Below are positions 29,270 to 36,943 of a DNA stretch of 47,018 nt, in pieces (position 1 is the first letter of the stretch; each line of letters starts with the position of its first letter). Below the pieces are notes generated by a model. It worked only from the letters and a program-made list of their open reading frames with translations. It was not told the origin of the DNA and made no database searches. The position numbers were made by a program, and so were the translations under genes. The stretch comes from Deltaproteobacteria bacterium (lineage in GTDB: Bacteria; SAR324; XYD2-FULL-50-16), in the NCBI GenBank assembly GCA_029881655.1, contig JAOUME010000004.1:1-47018 (forward strand). The letters run 5' to 3'.

Positions 29270-29674
29270 ATGACCAAAAACCTATCCTTTAAGTCCATAG
29301 CCTTGATCGCCCTGGTGTTGTTTGGGTTGGGATTATTCACTTCGTCAAGGGCGGCCGGACTGATTATAACTACCCATGCCCCGGTTAAAATCCGGCCGGT
29401 CCGCTCTTTTCTTGATAATACGAAAAAAGCGCCTGATCACTGTTGCGCTATCAACATAAACGGTCCCGACTGCCTTGAGCAAACCACAGGGAAGCAGGCC
29501 ATCGCCAACTCGCACACAAAATTAAAAAGAACGCTCCAAAGCAGTCACAAGCAAAAAAGATGGAACCCATCAAAAAGCCGCCACCCGCTTGTTGCCTTTC
29601 CAGAGAAGACCGCCTGGAACCAACCCGGACGCTCCCTGTACTCCTTGAGGACATCTCTGATTTTTTACGCCTGA
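29270..29674 (+). CDS. Small secreted basic protein, unknown function
   Basis: From the ATG at 29270 the protein has 134 residues; a TTG at 29246 would add eight. It starts with a good Sec signal peptide (MTKNLSFKSIALIALVLFG.. with cleavage near SRA-AG). The mature part of about 106 residues is basic, rich in Lys, Arg, Ser and His, with a cluster of three cysteines (HCC..GPDC) and a Trp-containing tail. No known family is recognised. The promoter, ATG and signal peptide support a real gene, but the lack of a conserved domain and weak coding bias leave doubt. A shorter frame on the other strand (29451-29654) is judged to be a shadow. Confidence 0.5.
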   Translation: MTKNLSFKSIALIALVLFGLGLFTSSRAAGLIITTHAPVKIRPVRSFLDNTKKAPDHCCAININGPDCLEQTTGKQAIANSHTKLKRTLQSSHKQKRWNPSKSRHPLVAFPEKTAWNQPGRSLYSLRTSLIFYA

Positions 29675-29728
29675 CCCTCTGATCATTAACATTAAAGTCC
29701 GTTTTTTGCCTTTTCCAATATATTCAGG

Positions 29729-29848
29729 TGGGCTGCATTATTTCCGTGGTTAAATCACGCTCTGGGTTTCGTCCCGCGAGATTAGCCTCAGCGCCCCGAC
29801 TTGCGGAGAAACGACGCTAGATGGGCTTTGGATTAATATAGCAGCCTA
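29729..29848 (+). ncRNA. Candidate structured RNA (three-way junction) upstream of cytochrome c gene
   Basis: The segment can fold as a closing stem P1, TGGGCTGC (29729-29736) with GCAGCCTA (29841-29848), 8 bp with one G-U. P2 is the hairpin CGTGGTTAAATCACG (29745-29759), 6 bp with one G-U. P3 is GTTTC (29766-29770) with GAAAC (29808-29812), plus CCGCGAG (29774-29780) with CTTGCGG (29800-29806), 12 bp with an asymmetric internal loop and a 19-base apical loop. A single-stranded strand 29813-29840 completes a three-way junction. No known riboswitch consensus was recognised. It ends 50 bases before the cytochrome start, so it may be a leader element or a separate small RNA. It was found by eye only. 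Confidence 0.4.
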
Positions 29849-29898
29849 AATCACGATACGACCGATTTTCCAAAAACACATCACTAACGAAAGGTATT

Positions 29899-30387
29899 AT
29901 GACTCCAAACAAAAACGCTTCCGAGCAGCCCGAAAAAAGAAATAAATCCTTATCCATCTGGATCGGCGTCGCCGTTCTAGTCGCCTTGATCATCGGGGTC
30001 TACTTTTACCTAAAGCCCGCCGATTTGTTCTCTAAACCCGCCAACAAGGAATCGCTCGCCCTGGGAAAAACGGTATTTAATAAACACTGCGTAACATGTC
30101 ACGGCGATGAGGCCGCTGGTGAAAACAAGGCCTTCATAAAAGGGGGAATCAAAGAAGACGGGGGTTATTGGGCTCCGGCGCTGAACGGAACGGCTCATAC
30201 ATGGCATCATCCCGATCAGGCCCTATTTGAAATCATCAAGAAGGGATCGATCGCCTCCGACTCGCCCATGAGAGCCTTTGAAAACCGCCTGAACGATGAG
30301 AAGATCGTGGCGGTCATCCATTATTTTCAATCGCTCTGGCCTCCGGAAGTCAAACTGAGAGCCGCTCAGCGAAACATGGAAAAATAA
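29899..30387 (+). CDS. Membrane-anchored monohaem cytochrome c
   Basis: The 162-residue protein has one N-terminal transmembrane helix (about 18-38) without a cleavage site, then a periplasmic class I cytochrome c domain. The haem site is CVTCH (Cys64, Cys67, His68), and Met124 in SDSPMRAF is the probable distal ligand. It resembles small anchored electron-transfer cytochromes rather than the dihaem CcoP. AAAGGT sits 5 bases before the ATG. Its redox partner is not in the window. The neighbour upstream is the candidate structured RNA. There is no oxidase operon here, so a standalone electron carrier is likely. Confidence 0.9.
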   Translation: MTPNKNASEQPEKRNKSLSIWIGVAVLVALIIGVYFYLKPADLFSKPANKESLALGKTVFNKHCVTCHGDEAAGENKAFIKGGIKEDGGYWAPALNGTAHTWHHPDQALFEIIKKGSIASDSPMRAFENRLNDEKIVAVIHYFQSLWPPEVKLRAAQRNMEK

Positions 30388-30474
30388 ACGCCGCTAACTG
30401 AGGACCTGATGATTTCGGTTTATGAAAACGAGGTAAGATGCTTTACGTGGTCTGGCTTAATTGCCTAAAAAGAC

Positions 30475-30503
30475 TTGTCACGATTTTTTTAACAAGTTAT
30501 AAT
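30475..30503 (+). promoter_or_regulatory. Predicted promoter for the Bax-inhibitor-family gene, with overlapping dyad
   Basis: TTGTCA (30475-30480) and TATAAT (30498-30503) are 17 bases apart. An inverted repeat ACTTGT (30473-30478) / ACAAGT (30492-30497) brackets the spacer, a place where an operator would control the promoter. The gene's strong Shine-Dalgarno AAGGAG follows about 55 bases later. Confidence 0.65.
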
Positions 30504-30567
30504 TTAATAAAACGACAACAGGGTAGACTTTAGTACCTTCAACTTTACTTTATTTCAAGGAGTTTTA

Positions 30568-31251
30568 ATGCAACAGATCAATACCCAGAACATCACCGCT
30601 CCGGTAGTCGCTTCAGATGCCCCCCTAGCCGAAAGGCTGGCGTTTCTAAGAAAGGTCTATGGGCTTTTGTCCATCAGCATCTTTTTGGCCGCAGGTGCGT
30701 CCTGGATGACCATCAATAACGAAAACTTTCTCAATCTGGTTTTCCGCAACATGATGCTTTTCTTTATCGTGGAGATCGCGGCGATCTTTTTTGCCCTTTG
30801 GGCCAGAAAAAAAGAGAACCTGGGTTATATCGCCCTATTTACCTTTACGATCCTCACGGGAATCACCACAGCCCCGATCCTGACGATCTATACAGGTGAG
30901 ACCGTCACCAACGCCGCTGTTCTGACCGGACTGGTATTCGCGGGACTGTCCCTTTACACCGTCTCGTCTAAAAGAGACTTTTCGTTTATGGGAGGGATGC
31001 TCACGACCGGGCTGATCGTCCTGATCGTCGGCGGTCTGTTAAACGCATTCGTCTTTAAAAGCTCCATGGGTTCCTTCATGTTCTCTGCGGGCGGCGTTAT
31101 CATCTTTAGCGGCTTTATCATCTATGACACCTTTAATATCCTGCACCGCTATCCGACCGACGAATACATTTCGGCCACCCTGTCGCTGTACCTGGATGTC
31201 CTGAACCTGTTCCTGATGCTTTTAAGACTCTTGGGCGGAAACCGGGATTAA
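30568..31251 (+). CDS. Bax inhibitor-1 / YccA family membrane protein
   Basis: The 227-residue protein has about seven predicted transmembrane helices after a soluble N-terminus (about residues 1-30), matching the YccA/YbhL (BI-1, TMBIM) family. The segments GLVFAGLSLYT and GFIIYDTFNILHRYPTDEYISATLSLYLDVLNLF are characteristic of the family core. E. coli YccA modulates FtsH protease; other homologues are pH-sensitive calcium leaks. The real activity here is unknown. AAGGAG is placed 5 bases before the ATG. A strong hairpin terminator follows at 31286-31323. Confidence 0.92.
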   Translation: MQQINTQNITAPVVASDAPLAERLAFLRKVYGLLSISIFLAAGASWMTINNENFLNLVFRNMMLFFIVEIAAIFFALWARKKENLGYIALFTFTILTGITTAPILTIYTGETVTNAAVLTGLVFAGLSLYTVSSKRDFSFMGGMLTTGLIVLIVGGLLNAFVFKSSMGSFMFSAGGVIIFSGFIIYDTFNILHRYPTDEYISATLSLYLDVLNLFLMLLRLLGGNRD

Positions 31252-31285
31252 ATCCCGTCACTGTTATTTTCCCTCCCTGGAAACG

Positions 31286-31323
31286 AAAAAAGGAGACTTT
31301 GGTTTTAAGTCTCCTTTTTTTTT
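31286..31323. terminator. Bidirectional terminator between yccA-like and yjbQ genes
   Basis: GGAGACTT (31292-31299) pairs with AAGTCTCC (31307-31314) around a 7-base loop. An A-run upstream (31286-31291) and a T-run downstream (31315-31323) serve both strands. It sits between two convergent genes. Confidence 0.88.
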
Positions 31324-31359
31324 GACAGGATATCGATCCTTAATAAGGCCGTAGGCTGA

Positions 31360-31770
31360 TTAATCGCAACCGATGGCCGTGATAATCAGGGAGCGGTTTC
31401 TGGGTCCGTCGAACTCCGCCAGAAAGATCCCCTGCCAGGTCCCCAGCGCCAAAACGCCGTTTTGAACCGGGACGCTCAAAGAGGTTCCCATCAGGGAGCA
31501 TTTAAGATGAGCCGCCGAGTTGCCCTCCCCATGCCGGTCTTGGGGGTGATTCCAGACAACCATCTCCTCTAGCCGGGTCCGAAGGTCGGTGAGGACATCC
31601 GGGTCGGCGTTCTCGTTAATGGTGAGACCGCAGGTGGTGTGCAGGGCATGCAGATGAACCAGGCCGTCTTTAAGCCCCAGTTCCGTTACGGCATCCCTGA
31701 TTCTGGACGTAATGGAGACAAAAGCGTCTTTGGAAGGGGTGGCGACGCTAAGGCGGATCTGGTTTTTCAT
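31360..31770 (-). CDS. yjbQ: YjbQ / UPF0047 family protein
   Basis: The 136-residue protein shows the family core HTTCGLTINENADPDV, then HGEGNSAAHLKCSLMG and LGTWQGIFLAEFDGPRNR. YjbQ proteins have been reported to have a weak thiamine-phosphate synthase activity in some bacteria, but the physiological role is unsettled. It is the last gene on the (-) strand after hscA, 35 bases away, so it is probably the distal gene of the isc transcript, in a position often taken by fdx. It ends near the bidirectional terminator. Confidence 0.85.
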   Translation of the reverse strand: MKNQIRLSVATPSKDAFVSITSRIRDAVTELGLKDGLVHLHALHTTCGLTINENADPDVLTDLRTRLEEMVVWNHPQDRHGEGNSAAHLKCSLMGTSLSVPVQNGVLALGTWQGIFLAEFDGPRNRSLIITAIGCD

Positions 31771-31805
31771 CTTGAGATTGGATTAGGTTTGATCCATGAA
31801 GGAAA

Positions 31806-33638
31806 TCAAGTTTTAGGAATTTTTTTGGAATCCTCCAAAAGGATATTTTTTGCGGCGTCCCCCATAATCGAGTCCGCCAAATCCCGGGTCAGATCACCCA
31901 TCTTATCGATGGCTTCCTTGAGGAGCATGGGGTTCTCGTTTTTTCGCAAATCCTCCATGACCTTGCGGTGGGCCGCGATCGCTTCGATCTGATCGGGGGT
32001 GACGAACTGGTCGGCCTTATGCCAGATACGGTCTATCCCATCGATGATGGTGGTGATCTTGTCCCGAAACTCCACCAGATTACGCTGATTAAAATCATCG
32101 ACCGCGTATTCCATCGAATCTTTGATCATACGGGTGATCTCGTTTCGATTTAGACCGTGGGTGGGAATGATTTCGATTTTAGACTCCACTTCGCTTCTGA
32201 GTTCCTTGGCCGATACGGTCAAAAGCCCGTTCACGTCCACGAAAAAAGTGACTTCCACCTTGGGCAGTCCCGCCGGCATGGGAGGAATCCCTTTTAGAAC
32301 GAATTTGCCGAGCTTTCTGCAATCCCGCACGAACTCTCTTTCCCCCTGAAAAATAGACAGTTCGATTCCCGTCTGGTTATCCACCGATGTTGAAAAGACT
32401 TCCGTGACCTTAGCGGGTATCGAGGCGTTTTTCATCACCATCTTTGAAAAAACCCCGCCTATCGTCTCGATTCCAAGAGACAAAGGGATCACATCCATCA
32501 AAAGATAATCCTTCCTGCCGCCGGACAGCAGATGCCCCTGAATGGCCGCGCCGATCGCGACGACCTGCTCCGGATTTATACGGATATGGGGTTTTATCCC
32601 GAAAAATGCCTCCACCAGATGCCTGACCAGCGGGATACGGCTGCTTCCCCCGACCATGACCACCTCCTCGATATCCCCGGCGGTCAACTCCGCGTCATGC
32701 AGCGCCTCCTTGACATGAGCGAGGGTCTCCTCCACCTTGGGGCGGATCTCTTCTTCGAATTCCTTTTGACTTAAAGAATACTTCGTCTTGATCCCTCTTT
32801 CGGGAAGTTCGATCTCAAGGCTTGTCTCAAGATTCGTACTCAGAGCGATCTTGAGGATTTCAGAGCTTCTTTTAAGCCGCTGGATCGTCTCCGGCGAGAG
32901 TTCCTTTTCGTCTTTGACCTCCGGCAGGATATCTCTGATCATGCGCCGGATGATCAGATTATCCAGATCGTCTCCCCCAAGATGGGTATCGCCTCTGGTC
33001 GAGATCACCCTAAAAAGCCGGTCTTTCAATTCCAAAACGGAAACATCAAAAGTCCCGCCACCGAAATCATAAACCGCTATCTTCCCTTTTTTGTTCTCCT
33101 GAAGCCCGTAGGCGATGGCGGCGGCGGTCGGCTCGTTGATGATCCGGGTGACCTCCAGTCCCGCGATCTGGGCGGCGTCCTTGGTGGCTTGCCTTTGGGC
33201 ATCGTCGAAATAGGCCGGCACGGTGATGACCGTTTTTTTGACCGCTTTCCCCAAAATAATTTCAGCCTTGCGCTTGATCTCCCTTAATACCTCCGCTGAA
33301 ATCTGCTCGGGACTCAACTGCGCGCCTTCTTCCCCGATCAGAATCTTATCGCGCTCGCCGATTATAACCTTAAAGGGTGATAAAGTCAGGTTCTCTGAGA
33401 TGTCTTTGGCCCCCCGGCCCATAAACCTTTTAAAAGAGGTGAAAGTAGTGCGGGGATAGTTGGTTCTTTGATTTAACGCCTCCGCTCCGACCAGGAGGCC
33501 GTTTTCGGTCTGGCTGACCACGGACGGGGTTTGGGTCGTAAAATAGCTGTCCTCGATTATTTCCGCTCCGGTCTCTGAAACATAAGCCGCCATGCTGTTG
33601 GTCGTCCCCAGGTCGATCCCGATAATCAGCTCGCTCAT
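31806..33638 (-). CDS. hscA: Fe-S assembly Hsp70-type chaperone HscA
   Basis: HscA is the specialised Hsp70 that binds the LPPVK motif of IscU and helps release the iron-sulfur cluster. The 610-residue protein has the Hsp70 ATPase motifs GIDLGTTNS (7-15), [14 protein letters not shown] and [19 protein letters not shown] in the N-terminal ~380 residues, followed by the beta-sandwich substrate domain and a helical lid. Its length and position after hscB indicate HscA rather than DnaK. IscU here contains LPPVK, as expected for a functional pair. Confidence 0.94.
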   Translation of the reverse strand: MSELIIGIDLGTTNSMAAYVSETGAEIIEDSYFTTQTPSVVSQTENGLLVGAEALNQRTNYPRTTFTSFKRFMGRGAKDISENLTLSPFKVIIGERDKILIGEEGAQLSPEQISAEVLREIKRKAEIILGKAVKKTVITVPAYFDDAQRQATKDAAQIAGLEVTRIINEPTAAAIAYGLQENKKGKIAVYDFGGGTFDVSVLELKDRLFRVISTRGDTHLGGDDLDNLIIRRMIRDILPEVKDEKELSPETIQRLKRSSEILKIALSTNLETSLEIELPERGIKTKYSLSQKEFEEEIRPKVEETLAHVKEALHDAELTAGDIEEVVMVGGSSRIPLVRHLVEAFFGIKPHIRINPEQVVAIGAAIQGHLLSGGRKDYLLMDVIPLSLGIETIGGVFSKMVMKNASIPAKVTEVFSTSVDNQTGIELSIFQGEREFVRDCRKLGKFVLKGIPPMPAGLPKVEVTFFVDVNGLLTVSAKELRSEVESKIEIIPTHGLNRNEITRMIKDSMEYAVDDFNQRNLVEFRDKITTIIDGIDRIWHKADQFVTPDQIEAIAAHRKVMEDLRKNENPMLLKEAIDKMGDLTRDLADSIMGDAAKNILLEDSKKIPKT

Positions 33639-33664
33639 ACGATTACTATTATAAACAACTCGAT

Positions 33665-34351
33665 TTAGTTGAGATTATCTCTTAGATTTTTACCGATCAT
33701 GCGGATTCTTTCTCCCAGATTATCCAGAAATTTCAGCTTGGCCAAATTTGAAAGAATCTTCCCGGCAGTCATTTTGTCTTCACGGTTAGGGATATAGGCC
33801 TTGAAATCGGCGGATAGCGCCTCGTCTATCTCCTGAAGGAGTAGGTTGATCCTCGCCTCGGTTTGCTTTAGACTCCCGCTCCCCTCCTGAACCAGATCAA
33901 GCTCTTCTTGTATCTCGAACATCTCTAAAACAAAAGCCTGGGGCGGCTGAGGAATCATGCCGTCAAACCCCGGCATCAAAAGGCTTAGAAGATAACGGCC
34001 CCTTTTGAAGGGGTAGAACAGGGTTTCTTTCGCCTCGTAGAGAAGCGCCGTGTGGCTGAGACTGAGGGCCTGGTCCTCCTTGGAACCGTTGACATACATA
34101 TCCGGATGAAGAGCGAATATAAGCCGCTCGAAAGCGGCGGTCACCTCCTTCTTGTCTATGTCATAACCCGGACTGACTCCGAAGATGGAAAAATAATTCA
34201 TCGTTTTGTTGTACTGCTGGATCTTCTCACAGGCCGTGCAGTAGATCGTATGCTTCAGCTCGCTGTCACACTTGTCGCAGCGCTCCGAGGCACAGTGATG
34301 GTGTCCGTGATGATCTGATTTGTCTTCCTTCAATTCTTCTGAGGGGATCAT
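33665..34351 (-). CDS. hscB: Fe-S co-chaperone HscB with zinc-finger N-terminus
   Basis: HscB is the J-domain co-chaperone that delivers IscU to HscA. The 228-residue protein has a J-domain with the HPD motif (82-84) and a C-terminal helical domain for IscU binding. It is longer than E. coli HscB (171 residues): residues 1-50 hold a His-rich stretch (HHGHHH) and a Cys25/Cys28...Cys38/Cys41 zinc-finger pattern, a feature better known from some eukaryotic HSCB proteins. It lies 13 bases after iscA and 26 before hscA. Confidence 0.9.
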   Translation of the reverse strand: MIPSEELKEDKSDHHGHHHCASERCDKCDSELKHTIYCTACEKIQQYNKTMNYFSIFGVSPGYDIDKKEVTAAFERLIFALHPDMYVNGSKEDQALSLSHTALLYEAKETLFYPFKRGRYLLSLLMPGFDGMIPQPPQAFVLEMFEIQEELDLVQEGSGSLKQTEARINLLLQEIDEALSADFKAYIPNREDKMTAGKILSNLAKLKFLDNLGERIRMIGKNLRDNLN

Positions 34352-34364
34352 GCGTCCTGGTATC

Positions 34365-34706
34365 TTATAGGGTTGGGGCCTTGGGGGTAAAAGAAGTTCC
34401 GCAACCGCAAGCCGCGTCAGCCTTCGGGTTTAAAAACTTAAACCCTCGGTCCATCAGACTGGTGTTAAAATCCACTTGCGTGCCGTCGATATAGATCAGG
34501 CTTTTCTTGTCCACGATGATCTTGATGCCCATCGATTCGAACACCTCGTCGAAATCGCCCACCTTGTCGTCAAAGTCGAAAACATAAGTAAAACCGGCGC
34601 AACCACCGCCCTTGATCCCCAGGCGGATACCAGTGCCCTCGGGCAACTGGTTTTCCTTTACCACTTTGCTGATTTCTTTCACCGCGTTTTCCGTTAAGCT
34701 GATCAT
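34365..34706 (-). CDS. iscA: A-type iron-sulfur carrier protein
   Basis: IscA-family proteins carry iron-sulfur clusters to apo-proteins. The 113-residue protein has the three conserved cysteines Cys36 (GGCAGF), Cys100 and Cys102 (ACGCGTSF) at family spacing. IscA, SufA and ErpA are hard to separate by sequence alone; the isc operon context favours IscA. It is 17 bases after iscU. Confidence 0.93.
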   Translation of the reverse strand: MISLTENAVKEISKVVKENQLPEGTGIRLGIKGGGCAGFTYVFDFDDKVGDFDEVFESMGIKIIVDKKSLIYIDGTQVDFNTSLMDRGFKFLNPKADAACGCGTSFTPKAPTL

Positions 34707-34723
34707 GTCGTTCCTCTTCTTAT

Positions 34724-35104
34724 TTAAGTATTTTGCTTTCTTTGTTTATAGTCCTTGATCGCCGCCTTGATGGCATCTTCAGCCAAGACCGAGCAGTGAA
34801 TCTTCACCGGCGGCAGGTTCAACTCCTCGGCGATCTCCGAATTGGTTATCTCGGCCGCCTCCTCGATCGTTTTCCCCTTGACCCATTCGGTCGCGAGGCT
34901 TGAGCTGGCGATCGCGCTGCCGCACCCAAAAGTCTTGAACTTCGCGTCGATGATCCGGTCGTTTTCCACCTTCAGCTGGAGTTTCATCACGTCGCCGCAC
35001 TCCGGAGCTCCGACAACTCCCGTCCCCACGTCCTTATCCTCTTTCTCGAAACTCCCCACGTTGCGGGGAGCCGTATAATGGTCGATCACCTTGTCGCTGT
35101 ACAT
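34724..35104 (-). CDS. iscU: Iron-sulfur scaffold protein IscU
   Basis: IscU is the scaffold on which IscS sulfur and iron form clusters. The 126-residue protein has the ligand cysteines Cys36 (PECGD), Cys61 (FGCGSA) and Cys104 (HCSVL), the Asp38 that tunes cluster release, and the HscA-binding motif LPPVK at 97-101. It is 40 bases after iscS. Length and all motifs are typical. Confidence 0.97.
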   Translation of the reverse strand: MYSDKVIDHYTAPRNVGSFEKEDKDVGTGVVGAPECGDVMKLQLKVENDRIIDAKFKTFGCGSAIASSSLATEWVKGKTIEEAAEITNSEIAEELNLPPVKIHCSVLAEDAIKAAIKDYKQRKQNT

Positions 35105-35144
35105 TCTTTCTCCTTATTGAAATCCATTACCCTCAGTTGATAGA

Positions 35145-36362
35145 TCAATGAGTCTCAGCCCACTGAATTTTGCTGATGTCGATCCCCTCTTTCGCCATAT
35201 CGTACAAGGGGGACATTTCCCTTAATCTCTGGACGACGCTGGTCGTCTTCTCGATGGTTTTCTCTATTTCCTCATCTGTGGTAAAGCGGCCCAGACTGAA
35301 CCGGATGGAACAATGCGCCAGTTCCGGCCCGATTCCAAGAGCCCTTAAGACGTAGGAGGGTTCCAGACTGGCCGAGGTGCAGGCCGAGCCGGATGAAACG
35401 GCGATGTTTTCCATGCCCATCATCAGACTTTCTCCCTCCACATAGGAAAAACTCAAATTCAAAATACCCGGAAGTCTCTTTTGGGGGTGTCCGTTCAAAA
35501 AAACATAATCCAGATTCTCCTTTAGGCCCGCTTCCAGTTTCTCTCTCAGGGAAATCAATCGCTGGCTCTCCTGAGACATCTCTTGCATACAGTAGTAACA
35601 AGCCGCCCCCAGACCGATGATCCCCGGAACGTTCAGGGTTCCAGAGCGCATCCCCCTCTCATGGCCCCCGCCAAACACGATGGGCGATAACCGCACCCTG
35701 GGGTTTCTCCGGCGGACATAAAGCGCGCCGATGCCTTTGGGTCCATAAATCTTATGGCCGCTCAGAGACAAGAGATCGATCTGCGCCTTATCGACGTCGA
35801 TGGGGATTTTCCCCGCCGCCTGGGTTGCGTCCGTATGAAACAATACCCCGTGCTTGCGCGCAATCCGGCCGATCTCGTCTATGGGATGCAGAACGCCGAT
35901 CTCATTGTTGACCGCCATCAGGGATATCAAAATCGTCTGGTCGGTGATGGCCGCTTCCAATTCCGTAAGGTCGATCATCCCGTTTTTATCCACCTTCAAA
36001 AAGGTCGTCTTAAAGCCCTGGGTTTCCAGGTGGTGAACAGGGTCTAGCACAGCCTTGTGCTCCGTCAGGCAAGTGATGATGTGATTGCCCTTTTCCCTGT
36101 ACATCTGCGCCGCTCCCAAAATCGCCAGATTATTGGATTCGGTGGCCCCGCTGGTAAAAATAATTTCCTTGGCCGAACAACCAACCAGAGACGCGATCTG
36201 CTCTCTAGCGTTCGTTACAGCCTCGTCAGCCTTCCAGCCGAACCAGTGATTGCGGCTGGCGGCGTTGCCGTAATGCTGGATGAAAAACGGCGTCATCGCT
36301 TCGAAAACCCTGGGATCAACCGGCGTTGTCGCGGCGTTGTCCAAATAAATATAATCACTCAT
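35145..36362 (-). CDS. iscS: Cysteine desulfurase IscS
   Basis: IscS is a pyridoxal-phosphate enzyme that takes sulfur from cysteine for iron-sulfur clusters and other thio-cofactors. The 405-residue protein has the N-terminal [12 protein letters not shown], the PLP lysine in [10 protein letters not shown], and the catalytic-cysteine loop [14 protein letters not shown] that is characteristic of the IscS subgroup. It starts 15 bases after iscR. Confidence 0.97.
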   Translation of the reverse strand: MSDYIYLDNAATTPVDPRVFEAMTPFFIQHYGNAASRNHWFGWKADEAVTNAREQIASLVGCSAKEIIFTSGATESNNLAILGAAQMYREKGNHIITCLTEHKAVLDPVHHLETQGFKTTFLKVDKNGMIDLTELEAAITDQTILISLMAVNNEIGVLHPIDEIGRIARKHGVLFHTDATQAAGKIPIDVDKAQIDLLSLSGHKIYGPKGIGALYVRRRNPRVRLSPIVFGGGHERGMRSGTLNVPGIIGLGAACYYCMQEMSQESQRLISLREKLEAGLKENLDYVFLNGHPQKRLPGILNLSFSYVEGESLMMGMENIAVSSGSACTSASLEPSYVLRALGIGPELAHCSIRFSLGRFTTDEEIEKTIEKTTSVVQRLREMSPLYDMAKEGIDISKIQWAETH

Positions 36363-36377
36363 AAATCATCCGGCTCG

Positions 36378-36812
36378 TTAATTAATGGGTTGAGGGGAAA
36401 TCGGTTCGAGATTCTTGTCATTGATCATGTCCTCCAGACTCAAACTGTCCATAAAACTTTTAATCTTCCGGTGGATCTTCTCAATGGGTAATTTCGCCGG
36501 ACAATGTTTCTGAGCCCGGCATTCGTAATTGTTATCGGCGCAATCCGAAAACCGCATCGGCCCGTCGATGATCTCGATCAATTCTCCCAGAAAAATCTTT
36601 CCCGGCGCCTTGCCCAGGGTATAGCCTCCGGCTACCCCCCTCTTGCTGCTGACAACGCCAAACGACGACAGGAGTTTCATCACGTTTGAAAGCATCGGGG
36701 AGGAAAGATTGTAAAAACTGGCGATTTCCCTGGCCGAAGCTGGATTCCCCTTCTCGTACAGATGACTCAAGGCCACGATCGCGTAATCGGTTTTTTTCGA
36801 TAGCTTCAGCAT
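36378..36812 (-). CDS. iscR: Rrf2-family iron-sulfur transcription regulator IscR
   Basis: IscR is a winged-helix repressor that senses iron-sulfur status with its own [2Fe-2S] cluster and controls the isc operon. The 144-residue protein has the N-terminal Rrf2 start (LSKKTDYAIVALSHL), a DNA-recognition helix (SSPMLSNVMKLLSSFGVV) and the three cysteine ligands Cys91, Cys98 and Cys104, nearly the E. coli positions (92/98/104) with six residues between the first two instead of five. Residue 107 is Lys rather than the His ligand of E. coli, so its cluster may be held differently. It leads the isc operon and a matching operator lies upstream. Confidence 0.93.
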   Translation of the reverse strand: MLKLSKKTDYAIVALSHLYEKGNPASAREIASFYNLSSPMLSNVMKLLSSFGVVSSKRGVAGGYTLGKAPGKIFLGELIEIIDGPMRFSDCADNNYECRAQKHCPAKLPIEKIHRKIKSFMDSLSLEDMINDKNLEPISPQPIN

Positions 36813-36884
36813 CTCGACAAAATCCTCTTCTTCAATTACAATTAAGAAACACAGTTAGGTTAACGTTTACTTGCTATAGTTAAT

Positions 36885-36912
36885 ATGGTACCAATTTAGT
36901 ACTGATTGTCAA
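36885..36912 (-). promoter_or_regulatory. Predicted iscR promoter
   Basis: On the (-) strand a consensus TTGACA (36912-36907) is followed 16 bases later by TACCAT (36890-36885, four of six). The Rrf2-like dyad at 36888-36902 fills the spacer and overlaps the -10 box, the classic place for autorepression by IscR. Confidence 0.55.
36888..36902. promoter_or_regulatory. Predicted IscR/Rrf2 operator between iscR and ispH
   Basis: GTACCAATTTAGTAC is a 15-bp dyad of form GTACyAAwTTrGTAC. It lies between the -35 and -10 boxes of the iscR promoter and 40 bases before ispH. The sequence differs from the E. coli IscR type 1 site, so the assignment rests on position and symmetry. Confidence 0.55.
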
Positions 36913-36922
36913 GCTTAAATTT

Positions 36923-36937
36923 GTACCTTTTTAGTCT
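36923..36937. promoter_or_regulatory. Weaker second copy of the operator, next to the ispH start
   Basis: GTACCTTTTTAGTCT matches the first copy at 11 of 15 positions and lies 6 bases before the ispH ATG. It is centred 35 bases from the first copy, so a repressor bound here could affect ispH. Confidence 0.35.
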
Positions 36938-36943
36938 TAAGCT

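Noticed and set aside
29451-29654. 67-codon (-) frame in the small secreted protein gene
   Set aside because: It has no signal or known domain; the (+) frame has a signal peptide and promoter.
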